NCBI RefSeq assembly: GCF_020216025.1
Contig: NZ_JAIWNC010000002.1
Span: 124,001-188,000 of the forward strand
Source of the DNA: Jidongwangia harbinensis
GTDB lineage: Bacteria; Actinomycetota; Actinomycetes; Mycobacteriales; Micromonosporaceae
Direction: 5' to 3'
Length of the DNA stretch: 64,000 bases
Part shown: positions 52,842 through 61,188 of the stretch, one piece after another
Layout: each line of letters begins with the position of its first letter
How positions within the stretch are numbered: the first letter of the stretch is position 1
The notes under the pieces: generated by a model
The model's database searches: none
Seen by the model: only the letters and a program-made list of their open reading frames with translations
Told to the model about the DNA's origin: nothing
Position numbers and translations under genes: made by a program

Positions 52842-53914
52842 CGGCCGTGCAGCGGATCGCGGTGATACCCGGCGACGGCATCGGCCGTGAGGTGACCGCC
52901 GCCGCCCGCGCGGTGCTCGACACGGTCACCACCCGGCACGGCATCGCCCTGGACTACGACGAGTTCGACTGGTCCTGCGAGCGGTACGCCCGGGACGGCG
53001 CGATGATGCCCCCGGACGGCATCGCGCGGCTGCGCCCGTACAACGCGATCCTGCTCGGTGCGGTCGGCTGGCCCGGCGTACCCGACCATGTCTCGCTCTG
53101 GGGTCTGCTGATCCCCATCCGCCGGGCCTTCCGCCAGTACGTCAATCTCCGCCCGATCCGGGTCTTCCCGGGCGTCGCCAGCCCGCTGCGCGACGCCCGG
53201 CCCGGCGAGGTCGACTTCGTCGTGGTGCGGGAGAACGTCGAGGGGGAGTACAGCGAGATCGGCGGCCGGCTCAACCGCGGCTTCCCGGACGAACTCGCCG
53301 TGCAGGAGGCGGTGTTCACCCGCGCCGGCGTGACCCGGATCGCCGACTACGCCTTCACCCTGGCCCGCCGGCGCCGGTCGTACCTGACCTCGGCGACCAA
53401 GTCCAACGGCATCGTGCACACGCTGGTGTTCTGGGACGAGGTGCTGGCCGAGCGCGCGGCCGGGTTCCCCGACGTCCGTTGCGACGCCGAACACATCGAC
53501 GCGCTCGCCGCGAAGCTGGTGCTGCAGCCGCAGCGGTTCGACGTGATCGTGGCGTCCAACCTGTTCGGCGACATCCTCAGCGACCTGGCCGCCGCCGTCG
53601 CCGGCAGCATCGGCATCGCGCCGTCGGCCAACCTGGACCCGACCGGCGCGTACCCGTCGATGTTCGAGCCGGTGCACGGCTCGGCACCGGACATCGCCGG
53701 GCAGGGCGTGGCGAACCCGGTCGGCGCGGTCTGGTCGGCCGCCATGATGCTCGACCATCTGGGGCACGAACGGGCCGCGGCGGACGTCCTGGCGGCGATC
53801 GAGTCCTGCCTGGCGGCGCCGGAGACGCGGACCCGCGACCTCGGCGGCACCGCGGACACCGCGACGGTGGTGGCCGCCCTGCGGGACCGGCTGAGCGGGC
53901 CGGACCGCCGGTGA
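52838..53914 (+). CDS. Tartrate/D-malate dehydrogenase-like enzyme (isocitrate/isopropylmalate dehydrogenase family)
   Basis: A 358-aa decarboxylating dehydrogenase. Landmarks: IAVIPGDGIGREVTAAAR, LRPIRVFPGV, FVVVRENVEGEYSEIGG, TSATKSNGI (catalytic Lys), VIVASNLFGDILSDLAA (metal-binding Asp) and EPVHGSAPDIAGQG (NAD site). The WDYYW-free short form and ENVEGEYS motif match tartrate dehydrogenase/D-malate dehydrogenase rather than LeuB. ATGA overlap with the DASS transporter ties import of a C4-dicarboxylate to its oxidation. Confidence 0.92.
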   Translation: MTAVQRIAVIPGDGIGREVTAAARAVLDTVTTRHGIALDYDEFDWSCERYARDGAMMPPDGIARLRPYNAILLGAVGWPGVPDHVSLWGLLIPIRRAFRQYVNLRPIRVFPGVASPLRDARPGEVDFVVVRENVEGEYSEIGGRLNRGFPDELAVQEAVFTRAGVTRIADYAFTLARRRRSYLTSATKSNGIVHTLVFWDEVLAERAAGFPDVRCDAEHIDALAAKLVLQPQRFDVIVASNLFGDILSDLAAAVAGSIGIAPSANLDPTGAYPSMFEPVHGSAPDIAGQGVANPVGAVWSAAMMLDHLGHERAAADVLAAIESCLAAPETRTRDLGGTADTATVVAALRDRLSGPDRR

Positions 53915-53936
53915 ACCGCTCCGGTCCGGGCCGGCG

Positions 53937-54884
53937 TCAGCCGTACCGTTCGACCAGCGCGGCGCCGATCGAGGCCAGCCGGTCGCGCACACCCGGCGGG
54001 CCGGTCACCTCGAGCCACTCGACCAGCCCGGCAAGCTCGCCGGCGAGCGCGTACTCGTTGTAGCCGCGGATCACGACCTCGGCGCGGCCGTCGCTGGTGG
54101 CGCCGCCCACCACGAGCCGGTCGCCGAGCACCATCCGGAGCCGGCTCAGCGCGTGGCGCACGCATAGCGCCTGGATCTCGAGGGGCGTCCGCCGGCGTTC
54201 GACCTCGTCGGCGATCTCCCGCCAGCTCTCGGCGAGGTCGAAGTCGCGGGGCCGGTGCACGGGTTCGCCGGTCGGGTCGGCGGACGACACGCGGTCGATC
54301 CGGAAGGTCCGCCGGCCGGCCTCGGTGTGGGCGACGAGATACCACGACGGGCCCTTGGCGACGATGCCGAGCGGGTGGACGGTTCTGCCGGTTTCGGCGC
54401 CGTTGCCGTCGACGTAGCCGAGCCGCACCTGGACGCCCCGGATCACCGCGTCCTGGAGGTCGTCGAGGAAGCGTGGCACCGGGTGCTCGACCCGACTCGC
54501 CCCCCATCGTTGCGGGTCCCGGACCAGCGCCGACGCCGCCGCCTCGGCCTGCACCCGGAAGGGCTCCGGCAGGGCGTGGACGAGCTTGCGCAGCGCCGTC
54601 TTCACGGCCGGCGTCGCGGCCGAGGCCGGACCGGCCACCAGGAACAGGGCGCGGGCCTCACCCGCGGTCAACCCGGACAGGTCGGTGCGGGCGCCGCCGA
54701 TGAGGCGCCAGCCGCCGCCCCGGCCCTGCAGGGAGTACACCGGCACCCCGGCCATGGCCAGCGCGTCCAGGTCGCGGCGGGCGGTGCGCTCGGAGACCTC
54801 CAGCTCCCGGGCGACCTCCGCCGCGGTCACCTGCTCACGCTGCTGCAGCAGCAGGAGAACGGCCACCAGCCGGTCGGTTCGCAC
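53937..54884 (-). CDS. WYL-domain transcriptional regulator
   Basis: A 315-aa regulator. N-terminal HTH_11 (LLLLQQREQVTAAEVARELEVSERTARRDLDALAMAGVPV), WYL ligand-binding domain (about 135-215, with GPSWYLVAHTEAGRRTFRIDRV) and the WCX C-terminal domain (VVIRGYNEYALAGELAGLVEWLEV). Divergent from the epoxide hydrolase with a perfect 25-base palindrome in between, very likely its operator. Confidence 0.93.
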   Translation of the reverse strand: MRTDRLVAVLLLLQQREQVTAAEVARELEVSERTARRDLDALAMAGVPVYSLQGRGGGWRLIGGARTDLSGLTAGEARALFLVAGPASAATPAVKTALRKLVHALPEPFRVQAEAAASALVRDPQRWGASRVEHPVPRFLDDLQDAVIRGVQVRLGYVDGNGAETGRTVHPLGIVAKGPSWYLVAHTEAGRRTFRIDRVSSADPTGEPVHRPRDFDLAESWREIADEVERRRTPLEIQALCVRHALSRLRMVLGDRLVVGGATSDGRAEVVIRGYNEYALAGELAGLVEWLEVTGPPGVRDRLASIGAALVERYG

Positions 54885-54904
54885 GCCGGCAACACTGTCA
54901 CAGA

Positions 54905-54929
54905 AAACCGGTCACGAGGTGACCGGTTT
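54905..54929. promoter_or_regulatory. Palindromic operator between the WYL regulator and epoxide hydrolase
   Basis: AAACCGGTCAC (54905-54915), GAG, GTGACCGGTTT (54919-54929): perfect 11-base arms. It lies 20 bases upstream of the WYL start and about 90 upstream of the hydrolase start. Confidence 0.7.
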
Positions 54930-55020
54930 CGGTCGGCAGGATGGCGGCATCAGCTCACCGACGGGCCCGGCTACCCACGGCCGTGTCGGCCCGCACGCCG
55001 AAAAGATGGATAGGAAAGCA

Positions 55021-55962
55021 ATGTTCGATTCAGCCGATTTTCCCGAGCCCACCCTCATTTCCGTCAACGGGGTGGAACTGGAGGTCTTCGAGGCGGGCCG
55101 ACACCATCGGGGAAGGCCCATCGTGCTCTGTCACGGCTGGCCGGAACACGCCTTCTCCTGGCGTCATCAGGTGCCCGCCCTCGCCGCGGCGGGTTACCAC
55201 GTCATCGTCCCGAACCAGCGGGGTTACGGCCATTCGTCCCGCCCGGCCGAGGTGACGGACTACGACCTGGAACACCTGTCCGGCGATCTCGTCGCCCTGC
55301 TCGATCACTACGGGTACGCGGACGCCACCTTCGTCGGTCATGACTGGGGCGCCATGGTCGTCTGGGGACTGACCCTGCTGCATCCGAAGCGCGTCAACAA
55401 GGTGATCAACCTGAGCCTGCCGTACCAGGAACGCGGAGCACGACCCTGGATCGAGGTCATGGCGGAGGTGTTCGGCGACGACTTCTACTTCGTCCACTTC
55501 AACCGCCGGCCGGGCGTCGCGGACGCCGTGTTCGACGAGGACCCCGCCCGTTTCCTTCGCAACCTGTACCGGAAGAACGTGCCGCCCGCGGAGCCTCAGC
55601 CGGGCATGGCACTGATCAATCTCGCCAGGGCGGAAACCCCCCTCGGCGAGCCCGTGATGAGCGACCGCGAACTGGCCGTCTTCGTCTCCGCGTTCACCTC
55701 GTCGGGATTCACCGGAGGCGTGAACTGGTACCGGAACCTCGACCGCAACTGGCACCTGCTGGCGGACGTGGACCCGATCGTCCGCCGGCCCGCTCTGATG
55801 ATCTACGGCGCCCGGGACGCGATCCAGCGGTCCGCCGGCCTGACGGATTACGTGCCCCAGGTGGACGTGGTCAGTCTGGACTGCGGTCACTGGATCCAGC
55901 AGGAGATGCCGGACGAGACAACCCGGGCGATGCTCACCTGGCTGGCCCGGTGGGACGCCTGA
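55021..55962 (+). CDS. Epoxide hydrolase-like alpha/beta hydrolase
   Basis: A 313-aa hydrolase. Motifs: VLCHGWPEHAFSWRHQ (HGWP oxyanion motif), NQRGYGHSSRP, FVGHDWGAMVVWGL with nucleophilic Asp, cap-domain Tyr residues (NWYRNLDRNWHL), YGARDAI, and DCGHWIQQEMPDE with catalytic His. This set is typical of soluble epoxide hydrolases. ATG at 55021 follows AGGAAA by a few bases; 55006 is the alternative. Likely controlled by the adjacent WYL regulator. Confidence 0.92.
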   Translation: MFDSADFPEPTLISVNGVELEVFEAGRHHRGRPIVLCHGWPEHAFSWRHQVPALAAAGYHVIVPNQRGYGHSSRPAEVTDYDLEHLSGDLVALLDHYGYADATFVGHDWGAMVVWGLTLLHPKRVNKVINLSLPYQERGARPWIEVMAEVFGDDFYFVHFNRRPGVADAVFDEDPARFLRNLYRKNVPPAEPQPGMALINLARAETPLGEPVMSDRELAVFVSAFTSSGFTGGVNWYRNLDRNWHLLADVDPIVRRPALMIYGARDAIQRSAGLTDYVPQVDVVSLDCGHWIQQEMPDETTRAMLTWLARWDA

Positions 55963-55989
55963 AGCGCCGAACCCGATCCGGTGAATCGA

Positions 55990-56877
55990 TCAGCTGCCCG
56001 CGGAGTGGGCGTCGGCAAGGGCCTCGCCGACGAGCCGTCCGGCGAGTTCCACGCAGCGCATCCGGGCGGGAGAGAAGTCGTACGGCATCTTGGTGATCGC
56101 GGTGGCGGCACTCATCTCTGTGCCCTCCGCTTTCAGGTCGGCGTCGTAGATCTCGAAGATCTTCTCCTCGGCCGCGTCGAGACCAGCTGCCTCGATGGCC
56201 TGATTCAGGGCCATCGCGTGAGCGCATCGCTGGACGGCGAGCTCGTCGACGCGGGGGTCGTCGGGTTCGACGCCGTCGTCGAGGGCGGCCTCGGCCGCCT
56301 CCAGACGGTCGTCCTCGGCCCGCAGGTCGGGGTGGGTGGCCAGCACGATGAACCTGCCGGCCTGGATGGCGGCGCCCAGCGGCCCGAAGATCCGTTCTGT
56401 GACCAGCAGGGCGTCCAGATCGGAGGGCCGCAACGCGCCCGGGGGCAGGTGGCTGAGCCGGTCCGTGACCAGTTCGGAGAGCAGCCCCAGCGGGCTGCCC
56501 ACCGCCCGCAGGCGCTGGACAGCCGCGCGCCGGCGTTTGATGGCGGCCTCCTGCGCCGCCAAGGTTTCCTCCAGCCTGCTCAGGACCGACTCGATGTCCG
56601 GGGCCTGGTCCGGGGCTTCGTCTCCCGCTTCGTCCCGGGCTTCGCCGAAGGCGGCCCGCATGTCGTCCAGGCTGATACCGGCATCAGCCATCCTGCGGAT
56701 CCACAGCAGGCGGATCATGTCGTCATAGCCGTAGCGGCGGCGGCCGTCCCCGCCGCGCTCGGGCTCCGGCAGCAGACCGATCTCGTGGTAGTGGCGGATG
56801 GCGCGTGGGGTGATCCCGGCGAACGCCGCGGCATCACCGATCTTGACCTGCCGGGGAGGCGTGTGGGAGGGGTACAT
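55990..56877 (-). CDS. MerR-family transcriptional regulator
   Basis: A 295-aa regulator. MerR HTH: VKIGDAAAFAGITPRAIRHYHEIGLLPEPERGGDGRRRYGYDD, followed by DMIRLLWIRRMADAGISLDDMRAAF and a long coiled-coil dimerisation helix. The remaining 180 residues form a ligand-sensing region of TipA/albicidin-like size without metal-binding cysteines. The ATG at 56877 is chosen; the frame is open further upstream. A small membrane-protein gene lies divergently. Confidence 0.9.
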   Translation of the reverse strand: MYPSHTPPRQVKIGDAAAFAGITPRAIRHYHEIGLLPEPERGGDGRRRYGYDDMIRLLWIRRMADAGISLDDMRAAFGEARDEAGDEAPDQAPDIESVLSRLEETLAAQEAAIKRRRAAVQRLRAVGSPLGLLSELVTDRLSHLPPGALRPSDLDALLVTERIFGPLGAAIQAGRFIVLATHPDLRAEDDRLEAAEAALDDGVEPDDPRVDELAVQRCAHAMALNQAIEAAGLDAAEEKIFEIYDADLKAEGTEMSAATAITKMPYDFSPARMRCVELAGRLVGEALADAHSAGS

Positions 56878-56918
56878 CGCAGACAGAGCCTTTCGTGCTG
56901 TGGTGCCCCGACCCCACC

Positions 56919-56937
56919 ACATGCCGCTACGGCATGT
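56919..56937. promoter_or_regulatory. MerR-type palindromic site
   Basis: ACATGCCG-cta-CGGCATGT, perfect eight-base arms, in the 216-base spacer between the MerR gene and the small membrane-protein gene. MerR regulators typically bind such 19-base dyads in overlong promoters. Confidence 0.6.
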
Positions 56938-57093
56938 GCAACAGCCCAGCCAGGTGCCACCGCGGCCAGGAACACAGTCCTGCCGGATCGGCGAATGGTC
57001 AGGAATCAAGAAGCGCCCCCCGGCGCACCGCACATAGCGTGACCGTCGTCAAGGCACCCGCCCCGACTGCTCGTCCCCGAGGGAGAGATTCCG

Positions 57094-57321
57094 ATGAACG
57101 GCAACAAATGGGTCCGGCAGATCCACCGCTGGCTGGCCATCATCTTCACGCTGACGGTCGTGGTCACCTCGGTCGCGCTGGCCCAGGAAGACCCGGTCGT
57201 CTGGGTCTCCTATCTGCCACTGTTCCCGCTGGCGCTGCTCCTGTTCACCGGGCTCTACCTCTTTGTCCTGCCGTACGCCACCCGGTGGCGCGGCGGGCGC
57301 CGGGCCAGTCCCGCGCGATGA
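57094..57321 (+). CDS. Small membrane protein of unknown function (75 aa)
   Basis: GAGGGAGAG precedes the ATG. Two transmembrane segments (about 13-31 and 43-62) flank an acidic turn (QEDPVVW); the C-terminus is basic (RWRGGRRASPAR). It recalls short PepSY-like membrane proteins (VRQIHRWLAIIFTL) found in actinobacteria. Divergent from the MerR gene, hence a probable target. Role unknown. Confidence 0.8.
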   Translation: MNGNKWVRQIHRWLAIIFTLTVVVTSVALAQEDPVVWVSYLPLFPLALLLFTGLYLFVLPYATRWRGGRRASPAR

Positions 57322-57388
57322 CCCCGCACACGGCCGTCGCGGAGCCGCAGGCCCCGGGTCCGCGACGGTGCGGATTCCGCACCGCTGA

Positions 57389-57590
57389 TCACGTCACGCG
57401 CTGGACGGTTCGGTGAGCTGACCACACCTGTTCGATCCGGCTGTCCCGGAAACGGTAGAAGACGTGCTCGCCGAACGAAACCCGACGACCGCCCGCCTCG
57501 ATACCGAGAAACTGCCGTTGCGGGGTGCAGCCGAACCTCAACCGGCACGCGACGTGATCGGTTGACCTCGTCGAGTTGTTCGCGCATTGC
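57389..57590 (-). pseudogene. Broken SnoaL-like (NTF2-fold) gene fragment
   Basis: Minus strand. AAAGGAG lies before an ATG at 57588 that reads MREQLDEVN, then a frame change is needed to continue as DHVACRLRFGCTPQRQF, LGIEAGGRRVSFGEH and VFYRFRDSRIEQVWSAH, stopping at 57389. This is the second half of a SnoaL-like ester cyclase fold; the N-terminal half, with the FYxxVWNxGD-type helix, is missing. So both truncated and frameshifted. The rest of the 444-base gap (57322-57765) shows nothing gene-like. Confidence 0.55.
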
Positions 57591-57765
57591 GTGCTCCTTT
57601 CCACCGTCACGATGGCACGCCCGGGCAGTGGAGGGACGGTGCGCGCGGGACGTGCCCAGCCGCGGCTCTCCACCCGGCGTGGTCGCGGCGGGTGATCCAT
57701 GACTGCACACTCGTCCCGGCGTACCTTCAGTTAAGGGTTGAAGTCAGTCGAGCGTAGGAGACGCC

Positions 57766-58143
57766 GTGGACACCGTGTTGTGGATCATCGCCGCCGTGCT
57801 GGCGGTCGCCTTCGTCGCTTCCGGCGCCATGAAACTGCTCCGGTCCCGGGAGCAGCTGGCCGCGTCCGGGATGGGCTGGGCGCCGGAGTTCAGCGCCGGG
57901 ACGGTCAAGCTGATCGGCGCGCTGGAGGTGCTGGCCGGGATCGGCCTGATCCTGCCGGCGTTGCTGGACATCGCCCCGGTGCTGGTGCCGCTGGCCGCCC
58001 TCGGCCTGATTCTGGTGATGATCGGTGCGGCGGTGGTGCACGCCCGCCGCAAGGAGTACCCGTTGATCGCGGTCAACGCGGTGCTGCTGATCCTGGCCGC
58101 GGTGGTGGCGTGGGGCCGCTTCGGGCCATACCCGTTCAGCTGA
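57766..58143 (+). CDS. DoxX-family membrane protein
   Basis: A 125-aa protein with four hydrophobic helices. GTG start. DoxX pattern: VASGAMKLLRSREQL in helix 1, GALEVLAGIGLILPALL in helix 2, then LGLILVMIGAAVVHARRKEYPL and a final helix. Function of small DoxX-like proteins is generally unknown; some take part in redox or respiratory stress. Stands alone. Confidence 0.88.
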   Translation: MDTVLWIIAAVLAVAFVASGAMKLLRSREQLAASGMGWAPEFSAGTVKLIGALEVLAGIGLILPALLDIAPVLVPLAALGLILVMIGAAVVHARRKEYPLIAVNAVLLILAAVVAWGRFGPYPFS

Positions 58144-58221
58144 CCGCGAGTTCGGCCGCCCGCGAGGAAGGCCCGCGAGGAACGCCGGTCCGGTGCGCCC
58201 GGTCGGGTGTCTCGCCGGCCG

Positions 58222-59637
58222 CTACCCGGCGTACGCGTGCAACCCGGCGATCAGCGCCGCCAGGCCGGCCTTGGCGTCGGCGAACAGCATGGCGGTCTTC
58301 GGGTCGGTGTACAGCTCGTTGTCGATTCCGGCGTAGCCGTGGCCCAGCGACCGCTTCACCACGATCACGCTGCGGGCCCGGTCCACGTCCAAAATCGGCA
58401 TGCCGGACACCGGGTTTCCGGGGCGCCGGGCCGCCGGGTTCGTCACGTCGTTGGCGCCGACGACCAGGACGACGTCCGTACGCGCGAACTCGGGGTTGAT
58501 CTCCTCCAGGTCCTTCAGCTCGGGGTACGGGGCGTTGGCCTCGGCGAGCAGCACGTTCATGTGGCCGGGCATCCGGCCGGCCACCGGGTGGATGCCGTAG
58601 CCGACCTCGACGCCCCGCTCGGTCAGTGCCTGCGCCAGCGCCACCACCTCGTGTTGCGCCTGCGCCGCGGCCAGCCCGTAGCCGGGCACGATCACCACCT
58701 TGCCGGCGTACGCGAGCTGGATGGCCGCGTCGTCCACGGTGATCTCGCGTACCGTGCCGTCGCCGGACACCGCCGCGCCGGGTGTGTCGTCGCCGGTGCC
58801 GAAGCCGCCCGCGACGATGGCGCCGATCGGCCGGTTCATGGCGTCCGCCATCAGCTTGGTGAGGATCGCGCCGGCCGCACCCACCAGTGCCCCCGCGATG
58901 ATCAGCAAACTGCTCTCCAGGACGAACCCGGCCATCGCCACCGCGGTCCCGGTGAACGCGTTGAGCAGCGAGATGACCACCGGCATGTCGGCGCCGCCGA
59001 TCGGCAGGGTCATCAGCACGCCGACGATCAGGGCCGCCGCCGCGATGCCGGTCAGCGCGGCGATCTCCGCCCGGCCGGCCACCACCAGCGCGGCCAGCCC
59101 GGCGGTGGCGGCACCGAGCAGCACGACGAGCAGGCGGCCGCCGGGTACCGCGATCGGACGGCCCGGCACCAGCCCGGCCAGCTTGCCGGACGCCACCAGG
59201 GACCCGGTGAACGTGACGCCGCCGATCAGCACGTCCAGCACCGCGGTGACGGTGATCTGCACCGGCAGCCGGCCGGTCAGGTCGCCGTGCCGCACCACCT
59301 CGCCCAGCGCGATCAGGGCCGCGGCGCCGCCACCGACCGCGTTGAACAGGCTGACCAGTTGCGGCATGGCGGTCATCCGGACCCGGCGCGCGGTGACCAG
59401 GCCGGCCACCGTCCCGGCCAGGACGCCCACGGCCAGCACGGCGGCGGCGACCGCGGTGATCTGCCGGTGCACCACCAGCACCACGGCGGTGGTGGCGACG
59501 GCGGCGGCCATCCCGGCGGCGGACAGCCGGTTGCCGCGGCGGGCGGTGGCGGGCGCGTTCATCAGGTGCAGCCCGATCACGAAGCAGGTGGCGCAGGCCA
59601 GGTACACCAGGTGCACCCAGGTGTCGAAGGCCGTCAC
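58222..59637 (-). CDS. pntB: NAD(P) transhydrogenase, beta subunit PntB
   Basis: A 471-aa membrane protein binding NADP(H). The N-terminal two-thirds has about nine transmembrane segments carrying the proton path (ISLLNAFTGTAVAMAGFVL). The C-terminal domain III starts near residue 295 with VTVDDAAIQLAYAGKVVIVPGYGLAAAQAQHEV and contains GIHPVAGRMPGHMNVLLAEA, VLVVGANDVTNPAARR and KRSLGHGYAGIDNELY, all diagnostic. GTG overlaps the pntA2 stop. With PntA it couples NADPH formation to proton flow. Confidence 0.97.
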   Translation of the reverse strand: MTAFDTWVHLVYLACATCFVIGLHLMNAPATARRGNRLSAAGMAAAVATTAVVLVVHRQITAVAAAVLAVGVLAGTVAGLVTARRVRMTAMPQLVSLFNAVGGGAAALIALGEVVRHGDLTGRLPVQITVTAVLDVLIGGVTFTGSLVASGKLAGLVPGRPIAVPGGRLLVVLLGAATAGLAALVVAGRAEIAALTGIAAAALIVGVLMTLPIGGADMPVVISLLNAFTGTAVAMAGFVLESSLLIIAGALVGAAGAILTKLMADAMNRPIGAIVAGGFGTGDDTPGAAVSGDGTVREITVDDAAIQLAYAGKVVIVPGYGLAAAQAQHEVVALAQALTERGVEVGYGIHPVAGRMPGHMNVLLAEANAPYPELKDLEEINPEFARTDVVLVVGANDVTNPAARRPGNPVSGMPILDVDRARSVIVVKRSLGHGYAGIDNELYTDPKTAMLFADAKAGLAALIAGLHAYAG

Positions 59638-59930
59638 TTGCGGAGCTCCGTCCGGGTGCGGAACATCGCCAGCATGCGGTCGGTGACCAGGTAGCCGCCG
59701 GTGACGTTCATGGCCGCGAACGCGGCGGCGACGAACAGCAGCACGTACCCGGTCAGGGTGGTCGTGGTGGCGGCGAGCAGCATCACGCCCACCAGGACCA
59801 CGCCGTGCACCGCGTTCGCGCCGGACATCAGCGGGGTGTGCAGGGTGGCCGGCACCTTGCTGATCACCTCGAAGCCGACCAGCAGGCTCAGTACGAAGAC
59901 GGTCAGGTCGGCCAGCAGCAGAGGGCTCAC
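59634..59930 (-). CDS. pntAB: NAD(P) transhydrogenase, alpha-2 (membrane) subunit
   Basis: A 98-aa protein with three to four transmembrane segments, the separate membrane part of the alpha subunit in three-gene transhydrogenases. Motif FVLSLLVGFEVISKVPATLHTPLMSGANAVHGVVLVG is highly typical. GTG overlaps the stop of the NAD-binding subunit (GTGA) and its stop overlaps pntB, so the three are translated together. Confidence 0.95.
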   Translation of the reverse strand: MSPLLLADLTVFVLSLLVGFEVISKVPATLHTPLMSGANAVHGVVLVGVMLLAATTTTLTGYVLLFVAAAFAAMNVTGGYLVTDRMLAMFRTRTELRK

Positions 59931-61072
59931 GATCCGGCCTCCCGGTTGTCGAGGGCGGTCCGGACGGCCGGCTGGACGATCTGGCCGTCGTGCGTGACGA
60001 CCACGCCGGCCTGGATGTCGTCGGCCGGGTCGACGGTGATCACACCGTCGCGCAGCAGCGCGGGCAGCAGGGCACAGACATTGCGGGAGTACGCGGTGGA
60101 GGCGGCCTGTGGCACGGTGGCCGGCAGGTGCGCCGCCCCGATCAGGGTGACGCCGTGCGCGGTGACCACCGTCTGGTCGGGCACCGATCCGGCGACGTTG
60201 CCGCCGAGCGGGCCGGCCGCCAGGTCCACCACCACCGAGCCGGGCCGCAACGCCCGGACGGCCGCCGTGGACACCAGTTCCGGCGGGCGCGCGCCCGGCA
60301 CCTGGGCGGTGGTGATCACCACGTCGAAGCGGGCGACCGCCGCGTCCAGGGCCTGCTGTTGCGCACGGGCCTCGGCGTCGGTGAGCCGGCGGGCGTAGCC
60401 ACCGGCGCCGGTGGCCTCCGGTCCGGGTAGGTCGAGGACGGCGGCGCCGGTGGACGCGATGTCGGCCCGCGCGGCCGCCCGGACGTCGTACCCGGTGATC
60501 ATCGCGCCCAGCCGCCGGGCGGTGGCGATCGCCTGCAGCCCGGCGACGCCCGCGCCGAGTACCAGCACCTGCGCCGGCCGGGTGGTGCCGGCCGCGGTCA
60601 TCAGCATCGGGAAGAACCCGCCGTACGCCTCCGCGGCGACCAGCACGGCCTTGTAGCCGGCCACGTTCGCCTGGGAACTCAGCGCGTCCATCGCCTGCGC
60701 ACGGCTCAGTGTGCGGGGGAGCAGGTCGAGGCTGACCGCGGTCACCTTCGCCTCGGCGAGCCGGCGGACCAGCGGCGCGTCGGTGAGCGGCGACAGGAGA
60801 CCGGCGAGCATCCGGCCCTCGGGCAGCGCCCCGGCGTCCGGTGGCGGATGGATGCAGACCAGGATGTCGGCGTCCGCCAGCACCCGGGCCCGGTCGGTCA
60901 CGGTGGCGCCGGCGGCGGCGTACCCCTCGTCGCCGAACCAGGCCGCCGCGCCGGCTCCCGCCTCCACCAGGACGTCGAGGCCGAGCGCCCGCAGGCGCCC
61001 GGCCCCGTCCGGGGTGAGCGCGACCCGGCGCTCCCCGGCGCCGGCCTCCCGGACGACGCCGACCGTCGTCAT
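59927..61072 (-). CDS. pntAA: NAD(P) transhydrogenase, alpha-1 (NAD-binding) subunit
   Basis: A 381-aa soluble subunit of the alanine dehydrogenase/PntA family. VVREAGAGERRVALTPDGAGRLRALG opens domain I; AKVTAVSLDLLPRTLSRAQAMDALSSQANVAGYKAVL contains the RxQxMD-type dinucleotide contact; VLVLGAGVAGLQAIATARRLGAMITGYDVR is the NAD fold. ATG at 61072 with GGAG just upstream. First gene of pntAA-pntAB-pntB. Confidence 0.96.
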   Translation of the reverse strand: MTTVGVVREAGAGERRVALTPDGAGRLRALGLDVLVEAGAGAAAWFGDEGYAAAGATVTDRARVLADADILVCIHPPPDAGALPEGRMLAGLLSPLTDAPLVRRLAEAKVTAVSLDLLPRTLSRAQAMDALSSQANVAGYKAVLVAAEAYGGFFPMLMTAAGTTRPAQVLVLGAGVAGLQAIATARRLGAMITGYDVRAAARADIASTGAAVLDLPGPEATGAGGYARRLTDAEARAQQQALDAAVARFDVVITTAQVPGARPPELVSTAAVRALRPGSVVVDLAAGPLGGNVAGSVPDQTVVTAHGVTLIGAAHLPATVPQAASTAYSRNVCALLPALLRDGVITVDPADDIQAGVVVTHDGQIVQPAVRTALDNREAGS

Positions 61073-61188
61073 GCCGTCTCCGAGCGTCGGTGCGACCCTG
61101 CCATGGTTCCTCCCCGGTGCGGCGTCCGTGATCCCGAGGATGCGCCTCGGACGGGTCCGCACTCAAGGGGTTCCGTCGATGGTCCTGG

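Noticed and set aside
58144..58221. Short direct repeat CCCGCGAGGA downstream of the DoxX gene
   Set aside because: Two imperfect copies only, no symmetry or position suggesting function.
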